A stretch of DNA of 64,000 nt from Geobacteraceae bacterium (GTDB taxonomy: Bacteria > Desulfobacterota > Desulfuromonadia > Geobacterales > Geobacteraceae), in assembly GCA_024281055.1 (NCBI GenBank), contig JAMXLF010000070.1, positions 56,997 to 120,996 of the forward strand. Reading direction: 5' to 3'. The stretch's first letter is position 1. Each line of letters opens with the position of its first letter. A program made the translations under genes and the position numbers. The notes under the pieces are model-generated. The model was given only the letters and a program-made list of their open reading frames with translations, was not told the DNA's origin and searched no databases. Below are positions 53,290 to 61,528 of the stretch, piece after piece.

Positions 53290-53463
53290 CTACAACCACT
53301 TGTGGGCCGCTGCGAGTGCAAAGGCGCGGCGGGCGGCGATTCCGTTCCGCCGTAATCGAAGGACGTTACGTTTCCGGGTCCAGAAGGCTGTTAGGGTAAC
53401 AACAGTGACGAGGATGGCGAGGGGAATGACGGCGACGGCCAGCTTGATGAAGAACGTTTCCAT
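53290..53463 (-). CDS. 57-residue single-helix membrane protein
   Basis: ATG 53463 follows GGGAGGCACCC, a strong ribosome binding site. One hydrophobic helix (LAVAVIPLAILVTVVTLTAFW) precedes a basic tail (TRKRNVLRLRRNGIAARRAF) that should lie in the cytoplasm. The gene ends 11 bases before DUF2339 and is surely co-transcribed with it. It is small enough to be missed in annotation and could be an accessory subunit. Family unknown to me. Confidence 0.75.
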   Translation of the reverse strand: METFFIKLAVAVIPLAILVTVVTLTAFWTRKRNVLRLRRNGIAARRAFALAAAHKWL

Positions 53464-53620
53464 GGGTGCCTCCCTGCTGCATTTCATTGTCTGCTGACAG
53501 GGGAATGGCAGGGAGCGTGCCAACTCGGGGGAATACGTGTAACGTCTTGCTATTGTTAGGGTTGTGTGTGCTGCGGTGCGGTTGGATAGGGAATGTGGTA
53601 AAAATTAATGGGCATTCAAT

Positions 53621-53635
53621 GTACATTATATGTAC
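53621..53635. promoter_or_regulatory. Dyad GTACAT-N3-ATGTAC, candidate operator
   Basis: A perfect 6+6 inverted repeat with spacer TAT lies 158 bases upstream of the 57-residue gene and 20 bases from the M28 stop. A near-copy occurs at 58694-58708 upstream of another exported protein gene. Confidence 0.4.
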
Positions 53636-53654
53636 TTTTAGTGCTGGTATGCGG

Positions 53655-54671
53655 CTACCAGGTTGCCAGCTCCGTCACCACTCTCCAGACGCCTGCCACT
53701 ACGCGTGCCATTCGATCGTAGTCAAGCTTCTCCGGCGTATCCTCCGCTTCGTGGTAGAAGTGATAACGGAACGGCGCGGTGTCGGTGACCATGACGGCGG
53801 GGTACCCCTCCTGTTGGAACGACCAGTGGTCGGACCAGCCGATCCCCTCGATCCAACCGGGCGCGGCGAGCCCCTCGGAGGGAAAGCGCGTCGTTGTCCG
53901 GAAGGTACCGATGGCGCGGTAGAGAAGGGCGCGGGAGCCGAGGTCGCTGACAAAACCGATGAAGTTGCCGGTGTCGGGGTAGAAGAGGTTGAAGGGTGGC
54001 GGGTAGTGCTGGCTCTTCGGTTGGTCGGAATACCAGCCGATGGTCTCCAGGGAGAGCATGGCCACGATTTTCTCTCCCCGCTCCCTGGCGCGGCGGGCAT
54101 AGACCCGGCTCCCCATCTGTTCTGTCTGGAACCAGGGGGGCTCCTCGTTGACGAAGGCGACGAAGCGGACGGTCCGCCCGGGTATTTTGTCTGCGAAGAG
54201 GCGGGCCAGCTCCAGGAGCGCCGCCACCCCGGAGCCGTTGTCGTTCGCCCCGGGCGAGCCGGGTACGGTATCGTAGTGGGCGCCGATGACGACGACCTCG
54301 TCGGGGTGCTGCGTTCCCTTTACCTCAGCCGCAAGATTCACCACCTCTTTGTCCCCGACGGAGTACGGATCCTCCTTGACTGTGAGGCCCAGTGCCCGAA
54401 AGCGGTCGGTGATGTAGGCTGACGCCTGCTGCAAGGCGTGATACCGGAGGGTGTTCCGCTCGCCGATCTCCTCCGCCAACACAACGACATGTCTCCGGAG
54501 CCGGTCGCGCAATTGCGCCTCATCGGGGGTAAGGGGCGGGAGCGGCCCCGTGTGGGAGTGCCCGGGCATGCGCATCATGCAGCCTCCTGCGGCGGCGAGG
54601 ATGGCGAGGAGAATCACCACTCTCGCCGCAAATGATACTATCTCTTTTCGGCCCTTCGGGAAGAAGTTCAT
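53655..54671 (-). CDS. M28-family metallopeptidase lipoprotein
   Basis: 338 residues. The N-terminal hydrophobic helix ends in a lipobox (ILAAAGGC), predicting a lipid-anchored periplasmic enzyme. The M28 zinc ligands are visible in order: VIGAHYDTVPGSPGANDNGSGVAALLELARL (His, Asp), VAFVNEEPPW (catalytic Glu and Glu ligand), an aspartate/glutamate near LSLETIGWYS, and FYHEAEDTPEKLD (His). It should be an aminopeptidase. ATG 54671 overlaps the stop of the upstream 962-residue gene, so the two are coupled. Confidence 0.9.
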   Translation of the reverse strand: MNFFPKGRKEIVSFAARVVILLAILAAAGGCMMRMPGHSHTGPLPPLTPDEAQLRDRLRRHVVVLAEEIGERNTLRYHALQQASAYITDRFRALGLTVKEDPYSVGDKEVVNLAAEVKGTQHPDEVVVIGAHYDTVPGSPGANDNGSGVAALLELARLFADKIPGRTVRFVAFVNEEPPWFQTEQMGSRVYARRARERGEKIVAMLSLETIGWYSDQPKSQHYPPPFNLFYPDTGNFIGFVSDLGSRALLYRAIGTFRTTTRFPSEGLAAPGWIEGIGWSDHWSFQQEGYPAVMVTDTAPFRYHFYHEAEDTPEKLDYDRMARVVAGVWRVVTELATW

Positions 54672-57556
54672 GGCGATGGTTTCCGCCGGATCTCCAGGGT
54701 GGTCATGAGCCCTTCGGGGGTAAAGGCGAGGCGGGCGTTGACCTTCTCCAGGCTGTTGACGAGCTTCACGGTCTGCGAGCTCCGGTCGGCCGCGTCCGGC
54801 TGGCGCGGGTGCCGGCGGTCTCCGTGGACCGTACAGACGACGGCGCCGCTCTTCTCGTCGATCACGTAGCGCCCTCCCGAAGGACAGTACGGTTCGTAGC
54901 CCCGCAGGGCGAAGGTTGTCACAGCGAGGTTGTTTGCCGAGGTATCCAGGTTCTTCAGCAGGATCGCCGCCAGCGGCAGGTTCTTCGCGCAGGCTTGGCG
55001 CAGGTCTTCCTGCCAGCCGAGGTTCACGTTCTCGGCGAGCTCCCTGAAGGCCGATCGGTAGACCGACAGCTCCATGTTTCCCGCGGGCTCCGCGGGCTTC
55101 TGCTTACATGCTTTCCCGTCCAGGAGGTCGGTAACGACGTCGCGGCGCGAGGCTACAACCAGCCGGTCGTTCACCACGGCGGCGTAGAGGCGGAGCTTCA
55201 CCACCCAGAGGGTGAAGTTGGCCACGTAGAGCGGCTTGCCGCGATGATCCTCGATGGTGTAGGTATCGACGGCGAAATCGTCGTTGCGGGAACGCTTCGG
55301 ACCGAGGGCCCGGAACAGGGCCGGGATCGCCTCCTCGGCCGTGTGTGGGTCGTTCACCCTGACTGTGAGGTAGGTGGGGAGGTTCAGGGCCGAGGCGAGG
55401 TAGCCGACGACGAGAGGCTCCATGGAGCTTCTTCCCACGTCCTGACCCAGAAGCCCCATGGCGCGGCCTCCTGCACTGAAGAGCACTTGGCCGTCGCAGA
55501 GGTTGAGGGCGACCTCGTCTCCCAGCCAGTCGAGGTTCAGGCGGTTAGCCTCGGTCAGGTGCTGCACGAGGTCGGTTTTCCGCAGCCACTCCGGCGCCAT
55601 GTGTCCCCGAAGGGAAATCACGGTGCGGGGGAGAACGGCGCTCTCGGAGACACTTCCCGGCGTGCGGCCGGAGAAGGCGGCAAGCCCGTCGTACCAGGAA
55701 TTCTCGATGAGGGGGAGGATACAGGTCTGCACGCGGATGGTGTCCCCCATCTTCACCCGGATGCCGATGGGGTCGAAGTACCGTGTCCAGTAACGGTTGT
55801 AGTTCTCGACGAACGCCTTGTATTCGGCCGCCTCCCCGGGGGTAACCGCGTCGAGCGTGACCTCTCCCACCGGGGTGAGAAGGCCCGGACGGTTGTGCAG
55901 CGAGCAGAAGACCTCCCCCTGCTTGTCGATGGCGTATGACCCGTGGTCAGGGCAGAGGGGCGGGTTCTTTCCGAGATAGCCGCCGTTGGCCAACTCGGCC
56001 ATGGTCGGCTCGCGCCGCTTCTCGGCCCGGAACCAGAGCCGGGCGTTGGCGATGAGGGCCATGTTCCCGGCGCAGCGCATGCGGCGCGCCTCGCCGATCT
56101 TCCGGTGCGGCCCCACGAGTGCCCGTATGTGGGGATCGGAGAGGTAGATGAAGATGTCTTCCTCCGCGGCGTTCTCCGGGAAGATGGTTCGCATGTAGCG
56201 GAACTCGTCGGCCTGCGCCAGGGAGGGAAGGCGCTTTTCGTTGACGGCGACGACCCGTTCCAGTGCTCCCCTGCTCGTGGAGACCACGGCCACGTCGTCC
56301 ATGATGAGGGCGTAGGAGGAGACCCGCCGGTCGGCCGAGGTCACGGCCATCCCCTTCCTGTCGCACACGGTGAATCGGGAGCGGACTGCGCCCCGTCCGG
56401 CGGCATCGGCGTAACGCTTCTCCAGCTGCTTGTTGAAGCGATCCCGGTCCCTGAGGGAGAAGAGGACGGTGAAGTCGGTCCCTTCCTTGAGGAACGGGTC
56501 GGCGCCGGTGAAGGCCATGGCCCCCACCACCCGGTCGCCGAACATGCGGGTGAGCCAGCTGTTCTCCAGGCAGAGCTGGCGACTCACCTTCTCCCTGACC
56601 CGGAAGTCGCGGGCTTCCGCCTCCATCTGCCGCAGGAGGTTGCCCCCCCACTCGTCCATGAGGTCGGCCAGTTCGATCTCCCGGTTGATGTTGCCGAAGA
56701 AGACGGCGTACTGGTCCTGCGGGATGAAGGCGGCAAGGGGTGGGATCTGCGGGTTTCGTCCCTTGAGCATTTCACGGAAGGGGTGGGACTTGACCGCCGG
56801 CCCGGCAAGGGAGGCGAGCGGCACGGGGTCATCCTTTTCCGCCTGCGCTTTCCTGACCGCATCACGCTGGGCCGGACTCCGGGGGGCGGAGCCGAGGAGA
56901 TCCAGCTGGAGCGATTCCTGGATGGCGGCTGCGCCGGTGAAGACGCTGTACAGGTCGGGCGGCTCACGGCGGAAGCGCTCCGTTCCCTCGCTGCCCATGG
57001 GAGCAAGGCCGTAGCGCGGCGCGATCGCCAGGTTCCAGTAGTGACTGAAGGAGTCGTCCCCCTCTGGGTCGGCGCCCGCGAGGGCCGCCTGCTCCTGCTG
57101 CGCCCACGCCCGTCGCACCCCGGGGTTCTGCGTATCGCCGGAGGGGAGGCGGAAGACGAGGGTGGCGAGGGTTTTGAGGGTTCCGCCGTCGGGACGGGTG
57201 AGGATGGTGACGCGCGCCGGCCCCGGACGGACAAAGCGGCCGGTGACAGTGATCTGCCCTTCCGGTAGGCCTGTTTCCGGTTCTCCATCCTCCTCGATGC
57301 CGGCCGGGAAGGGGGTCGAGACGTGGGCCAGGAAGACGTCTCCCTCCTCCACCTGCGGGACGAGGGTGAGTGGTCCCCGCGGTGCATTCTGCGGAAGCGG
57401 AACAACGATGCGAAAGTACCCTTCGTCTCCTTCCCGGTGGATCTCCGGGGTAACGGTTGTTGTAACCGGGCGAAACCCGGGGACAGCGGCGACGGCGGCC
57501 AGCGAGACGGAAACGACAACGGCGGCCACAGCGGCGATGAGCTTCCTGGGTGACAT
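54668..57556 (-). CDS. 962-residue exported protein with two pseudopilin-like cysteine modules (DUF3352-like)
   Basis: A signal peptide or anchor (LIAAVAAVVVSVSLAAVAAV) precedes a beta-rich region (~30-140) and a long body with YALIMDDVAVVSTSRGALERVV, reminiscent of DUF3352. Residues ~494-555 look like the globular part of a pseudopilin: RCAGNMALIANARLWFRAE, then NGGYLGKNPPLCPDHGSYAID and EVFCSLHN. Near residues 880-912 a second copy of the tail occurs (YEPYCPSGGRYVID, AVVCTVHGD). The two C-x3-G...C-x2-H modules may bind metal. Overlap with the M28 peptidase gene suggests joint action. No named family is certain. Confidence 0.75.
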   Translation of the reverse strand: MSPRKLIAAVAAVVVSVSLAAVAAVPGFRPVTTTVTPEIHREGDEGYFRIVVPLPQNAPRGPLTLVPQVEEGDVFLAHVSTPFPAGIEEDGEPETGLPEGQITVTGRFVRPGPARVTILTRPDGGTLKTLATLVFRLPSGDTQNPGVRRAWAQQEQAALAGADPEGDDSFSHYWNLAIAPRYGLAPMGSEGTERFRREPPDLYSVFTGAAAIQESLQLDLLGSAPRSPAQRDAVRKAQAEKDDPVPLASLAGPAVKSHPFREMLKGRNPQIPPLAAFIPQDQYAVFFGNINREIELADLMDEWGGNLLRQMEAEARDFRVREKVSRQLCLENSWLTRMFGDRVVGAMAFTGADPFLKEGTDFTVLFSLRDRDRFNKQLEKRYADAAGRGAVRSRFTVCDRKGMAVTSADRRVSSYALIMDDVAVVSTSRGALERVVAVNEKRLPSLAQADEFRYMRTIFPENAAEEDIFIYLSDPHIRALVGPHRKIGEARRMRCAGNMALIANARLWFRAEKRREPTMAELANGGYLGKNPPLCPDHGSYAIDKQGEVFCSLHNRPGLLTPVGEVTLDAVTPGEAAEYKAFVENYNRYWTRYFDPIGIRVKMGDTIRVQTCILPLIENSWYDGLAAFSGRTPGSVSESAVLPRTVISLRGHMAPEWLRKTDLVQHLTEANRLNLDWLGDEVALNLCDGQVLFSAGGRAMGLLGQDVGRSSMEPLVVGYLASALNLPTYLTVRVNDPHTAEEAIPALFRALGPKRSRNDDFAVDTYTIEDHRGKPLYVANFTLWVVKLRLYAAVVNDRLVVASRRDVVTDLLDGKACKQKPAEPAGNMELSVYRSAFRELAENVNLGWQEDLRQACAKNLPLAAILLKNLDTSANNLAVTTFALRGYEPYCPSGGRYVIDEKSGAVVCTVHGDRRHPRQPDAADRSSQTVKLVNSLEKVNARLAFTPEGLMTTLEIRRKPSP

Positions 57557-57610
57557 GGGGTTCTCCTTGGCTGTTTTTATTCTATTTCAAGCTTAGTACC
57601 CGTGGCGGGG

Positions 57611-58495
57611 TCACGGGGGCGGTGAGAGGTGCGTCCCGGATGAATCACTCCCTGTCAGTGCCGCGTTGAAGAAGGCGACGAGCCTCTGCCGGTACGGAGA
57701 TGATGGTTCGGCAAAGGCGGCGGTGTGACCGCCCCCTTCGATGGTCCAGAGTTGTTTAGGTTCCCGAGCCAGTGCGAAGAGCCGCTCTCCGTGACTATAG
57801 GAGACAACCAGGTCGGCCGTGCCGTGGATGATGAGGAGGGGCACTGGGGCGATGTCGGCCACCACCTTGTCCGGACTGTGATCATCGCCGATGAGGAGAT
57901 GGGAAAGCGGTCCCTTGAGAAGGGAGAGGACGGGCATCTGGCCGAGCTTCTCCCGGACGATCCCCCGGTAGGAGGAGAAGGCCGATTCCACTGCCACCGC
58001 CCGGATGCCGGGAAATCGGGTCTCCCCCAAGGCGGCGATGGCATTGGCGCCCCCGAGACTCTGGCCGAAGACCAGGAGGCGGGTTCGGTCCGCGTCCTTG
58101 CGCGATGCCACGTATTCGAGGGCCGCAACGGAGTCTTCGTACACTCCCTCCCTGTCGGGCTTCCCTTCCGAGCGGCCATAGCCGCGGTAGTCGAAGACGA
58201 AGAGGTTGAACCCCTCTGCGGGGAGCCAGGACACAAAGGCGAAGTGGGCGGTCATGTTCTGGGCGTTGCCGTGGAAATGGATGACGGTCCCCCGCGGGGT
58301 GCCGACGGCGGGCACGAACCAGCCGGAGAGCATGGTGCCGTCCTTGCTTCGGAACGAAACCTCTTCGTAGCGAAGGTCGTGGCGGGCCGGGGTGTCATAG
58401 ACCGTCCGGTCGGGATGATAAAACATCCTGCCGACGCATCCCTGGCAAAAGAGGGTGAGGAGCATGATGGCGGGAAGGGAGACGGTCTTGCCCAT
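57611..58495 (-). CDS. Lipoprotein alpha/beta hydrolase
   Basis: 294 residues from ATG 58495, with CGGGAGG upstream; the longer frame starts (58561, 58516) lack support. A short signal peptide ends in a lipobox-like LFCQGC. The hydrolase core has the oxyanion region VIHFHGNAQNMTAHF, nucleophile elbow LLVFGQSLGGANAIAAL (Ser in G-x-S-x-G), acid in LIIHGTADLVVSYSHGERLF and His in IEGGGHTAAF. It is like the BEM46/YqiA-type serine hydrolases. Substrate is not predictable; thioesters or lipid esters are common in the family. Confidence 0.9.
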   Translation of the reverse strand: MGKTVSLPAIMLLTLFCQGCVGRMFYHPDRTVYDTPARHDLRYEEVSFRSKDGTMLSGWFVPAVGTPRGTVIHFHGNAQNMTAHFAFVSWLPAEGFNLFVFDYRGYGRSEGKPDREGVYEDSVAALEYVASRKDADRTRLLVFGQSLGGANAIAALGETRFPGIRAVAVESAFSSYRGIVREKLGQMPVLSLLKGPLSHLLIGDDHSPDKVVADIAPVPLLIIHGTADLVVSYSHGERLFALAREPKQLWTIEGGGHTAAFAEPSSPYRQRLVAFFNAALTGSDSSGTHLSPPP

Positions 58496-58693
58496 GGGGG
58501 TCCTCCCGGTGTGCATTGTATCCTGCTCTCTAAAGGATAAACGGTGTTTCGGATGCTTCAACCGTGCAGCGAAGATAAGAATGTGCTGCTGCTAACATAC
58601 AGCAGGGAATGTGCCAAGGCGCGAATTGTCGATTAACCCCTGGTAATTGCTGAAATACAGAAGAAAGGGCGCGCCGTGATTTCGGGAGAAGGT

Positions 58694-58708
58694 ATACATT
58701 TTATGTAC
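58694..58708. promoter_or_regulatory. Dyad ATACAT-N3-ATGTAC, candidate operator
   Basis: This matches the dyad at 53621-53635 in 11 of 12 arm bases with the same 3-base spacer, and lies 60 bases upstream of the -35 element of the YkuD-VanX gene. Confidence 0.35.
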
Positions 58709-58767
58709 ACTGGAGGACTTTGAATGCCTGATCCATGCTTCTTGTGATTGGGACAGTGAAATTATCG

Positions 58768-58795
58768 TTGACAGCAGCCCGATTTTCCCTAGCAT
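58768..58795 (+). promoter_or_regulatory. Promoter of the YkuD-VanX fusion gene
   Basis: TTGACA (58768-58773) and TAGCAT (58790-58795) with a 16-base spacer lie 30 bases ahead of the start codon. Confidence 0.55.
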
Positions 58796-58825
58796 GGGGC
58801 AAGAACCGATGAGGAGGTGAACAGC

Positions 58826-60145
58826 ATGCAACGCAGGCTCATAACCGTCTTCCTTGTCCTCGGCCTGCTGGTACCGCGGCCCGGCTATTCCCTCGACGTC
58901 TCCCGGCACCGGCAACTCGTGGTCGTCGTCACCGACTCCTGGAACGACTTCCATGCCACGCTATACCGGTTCGGCCGGGCCGGCGAGGGCTGGGAGCGTG
59001 CGGGGAAGGGGGTGCCGGCGGTGGTGGGGGAGAAGGGCCTCGCCTGGGACTCTAAGCTCCCCGAACGAAACCCCGGCGAGCCGGTGAAGCAGGAGGGGGA
59101 CCGACGGGCGCCTGCGGGGCTCTTTCCGCTTTCGCGCGCCATGGGGGTCGCCCCGCTTCCTCCCGTTGGTGTCACTCTCCCCTACCGCGCCATCGCCCAG
59201 GGCACCCACTGCGTGGACGACCGCGACTCCCGCTATTACAACCGGATCGTCTCCGAGCAGGAAGTCGCCGGGAAGGCCGGTGAGCTGTGGCGCTCGTCCG
59301 AGCGGATGTGGGAGCTCCCCGACCTCTACCGGCTCCTCGCCGTCATCGACTACAACACGGCGGAGCCGCGGCCGGGGGCGGGGAGCTGCATCTTTCTCCA
59401 TATCTGGCGCTCAGGCGCGACCGCCACATCCGGTTGCACGGCCCTGGCGGAAAATGACCTGACAGCGCTCGTGCAGTGGCTGAAGCCGGATGACGCTCCG
59501 GCGCTGGTGCAGCTCCCGCGGGAGGTCTACCGGCACGTCTGGAAAAAGTGGCAGCTGCCCCCGCCGCAGCTCCTGGAGGAGGATACGGGAGAAGTGAGGA
59601 AGGACCTGGTGGACGTGCGCTCAGTGGCGCCTGAGGTCGTGGTGGAGATGCGCTACACGGGGAGCGACAACTTCACCGGGCGGACGATCTACGACTGCGG
59701 GCGCTGCTTCCTGCGGCCGGAAACCGCGGCCAAGGTGGCGCGGGCCGAGGGGGAGCTGCGGCAGCGGGGGCTCTCCCTGAAGATGTGGGACTGCTACCGT
59801 CCCCTGGCGGCCCAGAAGCTTCTCTGGTCCATCGTGCCCGACCCCCGCTTCGTGGCCGACCCGCGCAAGGGCTCGCGGCACAACCGGGGCAATGCCGTCG
59901 ACGTGACGCTGGTGGATAGCTCAGGGCGGGAGCTGGAGATGCCGACCAAGTTCGACGACTTTTCTCCCCGGGCGGCACACGGGGAAAGGAACCTTCCCGC
60001 GCACGTCCTGGAAAACCGCCGGCTTCTGGCGGAGACGATGGAAAAGGCGGGCTTCCGGCGGCTGGCGACCGAATGGTGGCACTACGACGACACTGACAGC
60101 GGTGGCGACATCTTGGATGTCCCCTTCGGCGAGCTCTGCAGGTAA
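58826..60145 (+). CDS. Exported fusion of L,D-transpeptidase-like and VanX-type D,D-dipeptidase domains
   Basis: 439 residues from ATG 58826, with GAGGAGG 8 bases upstream; an in-frame GTG at 58817 overlaps that site. A signal peptide (LITVFLVLGLLVPRPGYS) precedes a YkuD-like domain (~30-225) with His192 and Cys204 in GSCIFLHIWRSGATATSGCTAL. The C-terminal half (~255-439) is an M15 VanX/DdpX-type domain with LVDVRSVAPEVVVEMRYTGSDNFTG, zinc ligands in SRHNRGNAVDVTL (His352, Asp359) and EWWHYDD (Glu416, His419). It should act on peptidoglycan peptides or D-Ala-D-Ala in the periplasm. A terminator follows. Confidence 0.92.
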   Translation: MQRRLITVFLVLGLLVPRPGYSLDVSRHRQLVVVVTDSWNDFHATLYRFGRAGEGWERAGKGVPAVVGEKGLAWDSKLPERNPGEPVKQEGDRRAPAGLFPLSRAMGVAPLPPVGVTLPYRAIAQGTHCVDDRDSRYYNRIVSEQEVAGKAGELWRSSERMWELPDLYRLLAVIDYNTAEPRPGAGSCIFLHIWRSGATATSGCTALAENDLTALVQWLKPDDAPALVQLPREVYRHVWKKWQLPPPQLLEEDTGEVRKDLVDVRSVAPEVVVEMRYTGSDNFTGRTIYDCGRCFLRPETAAKVARAEGELRQRGLSLKMWDCYRPLAAQKLLWSIVPDPRFVADPRKGSRHNRGNAVDVTLVDSSGRELEMPTKFDDFSPRAAHGERNLPAHVLENRRLLAETMEKAGFRRLATEWWHYDDTDSGGDILDVPFGELCR

Positions 60146-60162
60146 CAATATCTGCAGCAATG

Positions 60163-60201
60163 AAAAAAGGGGACAAGCCGCTGGAGCTTGTCCCCTTTTT
60201 T
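60163..60201. terminator. Bidirectional Rho-independent terminator
   Basis: AAAAAAGGGGACAAGC and GCTTGTCCCCTTTTTT form a perfect 16-base stem around a 7-base loop, between convergent genes ending at 60145 (+) and 60218 (-). Confidence 0.95.
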
Positions 60202-60217
60202 GCGTGTATCGAAACGC

Positions 60218-61390
60218 CTACTGGTACTGGATGTAGATCGGCTTCGGGTTCAGCTTGAGCACCTCCTGGGGCGTGAGGAGCGCGTCCCCCTTCTTGGTGT
60301 CGTTGTGGTAGAAGAGCTTGAACCCGGTGTACTGGACCGGCTCGGCCACCACGTAGTCCTTGTAGGAGTCGCGCTTCAGCCAGGGGGCGCCCCAGCCGTC
60401 CATGTTCATCACCATCTGTACCTCGGGGCGCAGGGCGATGTGCCTGGCGTTGGTGACGCCGTTGCGGGTGAAGCGGTGGACGATCATCACCTTCGGCGGC
60501 AGGTTGTACTTCTTCACCAGGTCCTTGAGAAAGCCGGAGGCGTAGTTGATGTCAGCGGCGTCGTAGGTGCCGATCTTCGTCCCCGGGATCTTCCGGCTCT
60601 TGATCAGGTTGAACTCCGGGTCGATCCCCAGATGGACGTCAGGGTTCTTCAGCAGCCACTCGAAGCGGGGGAGCACGGTGCGGATGTCGTCGTGGCCGGT
60701 CTGGATGTCGATGAACAGAATGGCGTTCGCCTGCTTGGCCCACCCGTAGACCTCGTTCACAACGGCGTCCGGCATGATCATCCGGTATTTGCCGGCCTTT
60801 CCCGGCTCACCCTGGGCCACCACCGCGATCAGGTGGAGTGCCGGTTGGACCGGGTGCGACGGGTCGGCCTTTTCCCACTTTGCCGCCTCCCCCTTCAGTC
60901 GGCGAAGCATGTCGTCCTTCGGGTATTCCCCCAAGGCGCCCATCTTTTTCGACTTGGGGTTGCCGTAGTAGGCCACGATCCGTTTCCCGGGGAGGATCGA
61001 TCCGGGGAGCGGCTCGGGGCACTTCACCGGCCAACCGCAGGTTTTGGCGAACTCGGGGTCCTCGCCGGCGTTGAACTTCACCTTGGGGGCGGCGGGGGCC
61101 TCCTTGACTGCGGCCTTGTCCTTGCCCGTCTTGGCGGGAGCCTGCGCCGGTTTGTTCGTGGCGGTGGTAGCGGGCGCGTAGACCGGTGCGGAAGCCGTTT
61201 TGGTGGCGCTGCTCATGTTCGCGATCGGCGCCGTGACAGGCGGCGTTGCGGCTTGCGCTTGTGCGGCCGGCTGGCGTTTACTGTCGGAACAGGCGGCAAG
61301 GCACAGCGGCAGCGCGAGGAGGGCCGGCAGGATGCGGGTAAGCGTCCGGTGGGCAGGGGAAATGCTCGGATGTTTCACAAAGAACTCCAT
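60218..61390 (-). CDS. Lipoprotein of unknown function, possibly a TIM-barrel hydrolase
   Basis: 390 residues from ATG 61390. The signal peptide ends in a lipobox (LPLCLAAC), followed by an ~80-residue Ala/Pro/Thr/Lys-rich linker. The body (GKRIVAYYGNPKSKKMGALGEYP, ALHLIAVVAQGEPGKAGKYRMIMP, ILFIDIQTGHDD, HLGIDPEFNL, KVMIVHRFTRNGV, VQMVMNMDGWG) alternates strands and helices with acidic residues at strand ends, as in TIM-barrel glycosidases. I cannot name a family. It shares a terminator with the YkuD-VanX gene but no obvious role. No strong ribosome binding site is visible. Confidence 0.8.
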   Translation of the reverse strand: MEFFVKHPSISPAHRTLTRILPALLALPLCLAACSDSKRQPAAQAQAATPPVTAPIANMSSATKTASAPVYAPATTATNKPAQAPAKTGKDKAAVKEAPAAPKVKFNAGEDPEFAKTCGWPVKCPEPLPGSILPGKRIVAYYGNPKSKKMGALGEYPKDDMLRRLKGEAAKWEKADPSHPVQPALHLIAVVAQGEPGKAGKYRMIMPDAVVNEVYGWAKQANAILFIDIQTGHDDIRTVLPRFEWLLKNPDVHLGIDPEFNLIKSRKIPGTKIGTYDAADINYASGFLKDLVKKYNLPPKVMIVHRFTRNGVTNARHIALRPEVQMVMNMDGWGAPWLKRDSYKDYVVAEPVQYTGFKLFYHNDTKKGDALLTPQEVLKLNPKPIYIQYQ

Positions 61391-61528
61391 TGAAAGGATA
61401 ATGGTGCGAAAAATGGAAACCACGGGAGGGTCCACCTATGCGTCTCTTTTATACCATTTTTCGGGGGGTGAGGGGAATGGGGAAGATGGGGGAAACGTAA
61501 TTTTTTTGCCGAAGTGGTGAAGTGCGGT

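Larger units (their letters stand above)
58496..58825. other. Divergent intergenic region with promoter elements
   Basis: This 330-base stretch between two divergent exported-protein genes holds a TACAT-type dyad (58694-58708) and a TTGACA/TAGCAT promoter for the + strand gene. A minus-strand frame across it (58592-58954) is not protein-like. Confidence 0.5.

Noticed and set aside
54632..57268. Two long + strand open frames (435 and 441 codons) opposite the 962-residue gene
   Set aside because: Composition is Gly/Val/His/Glu-rich without motifs. The minus strand has signal peptide, conserved modules and gene overlaps.
58592..58954. 120-codon minus-strand frame upstream of the YkuD-VanX gene
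   Set aside because: It covers the promoter and signal-peptide region of a clear + strand gene and has no ribosome binding site or domain.
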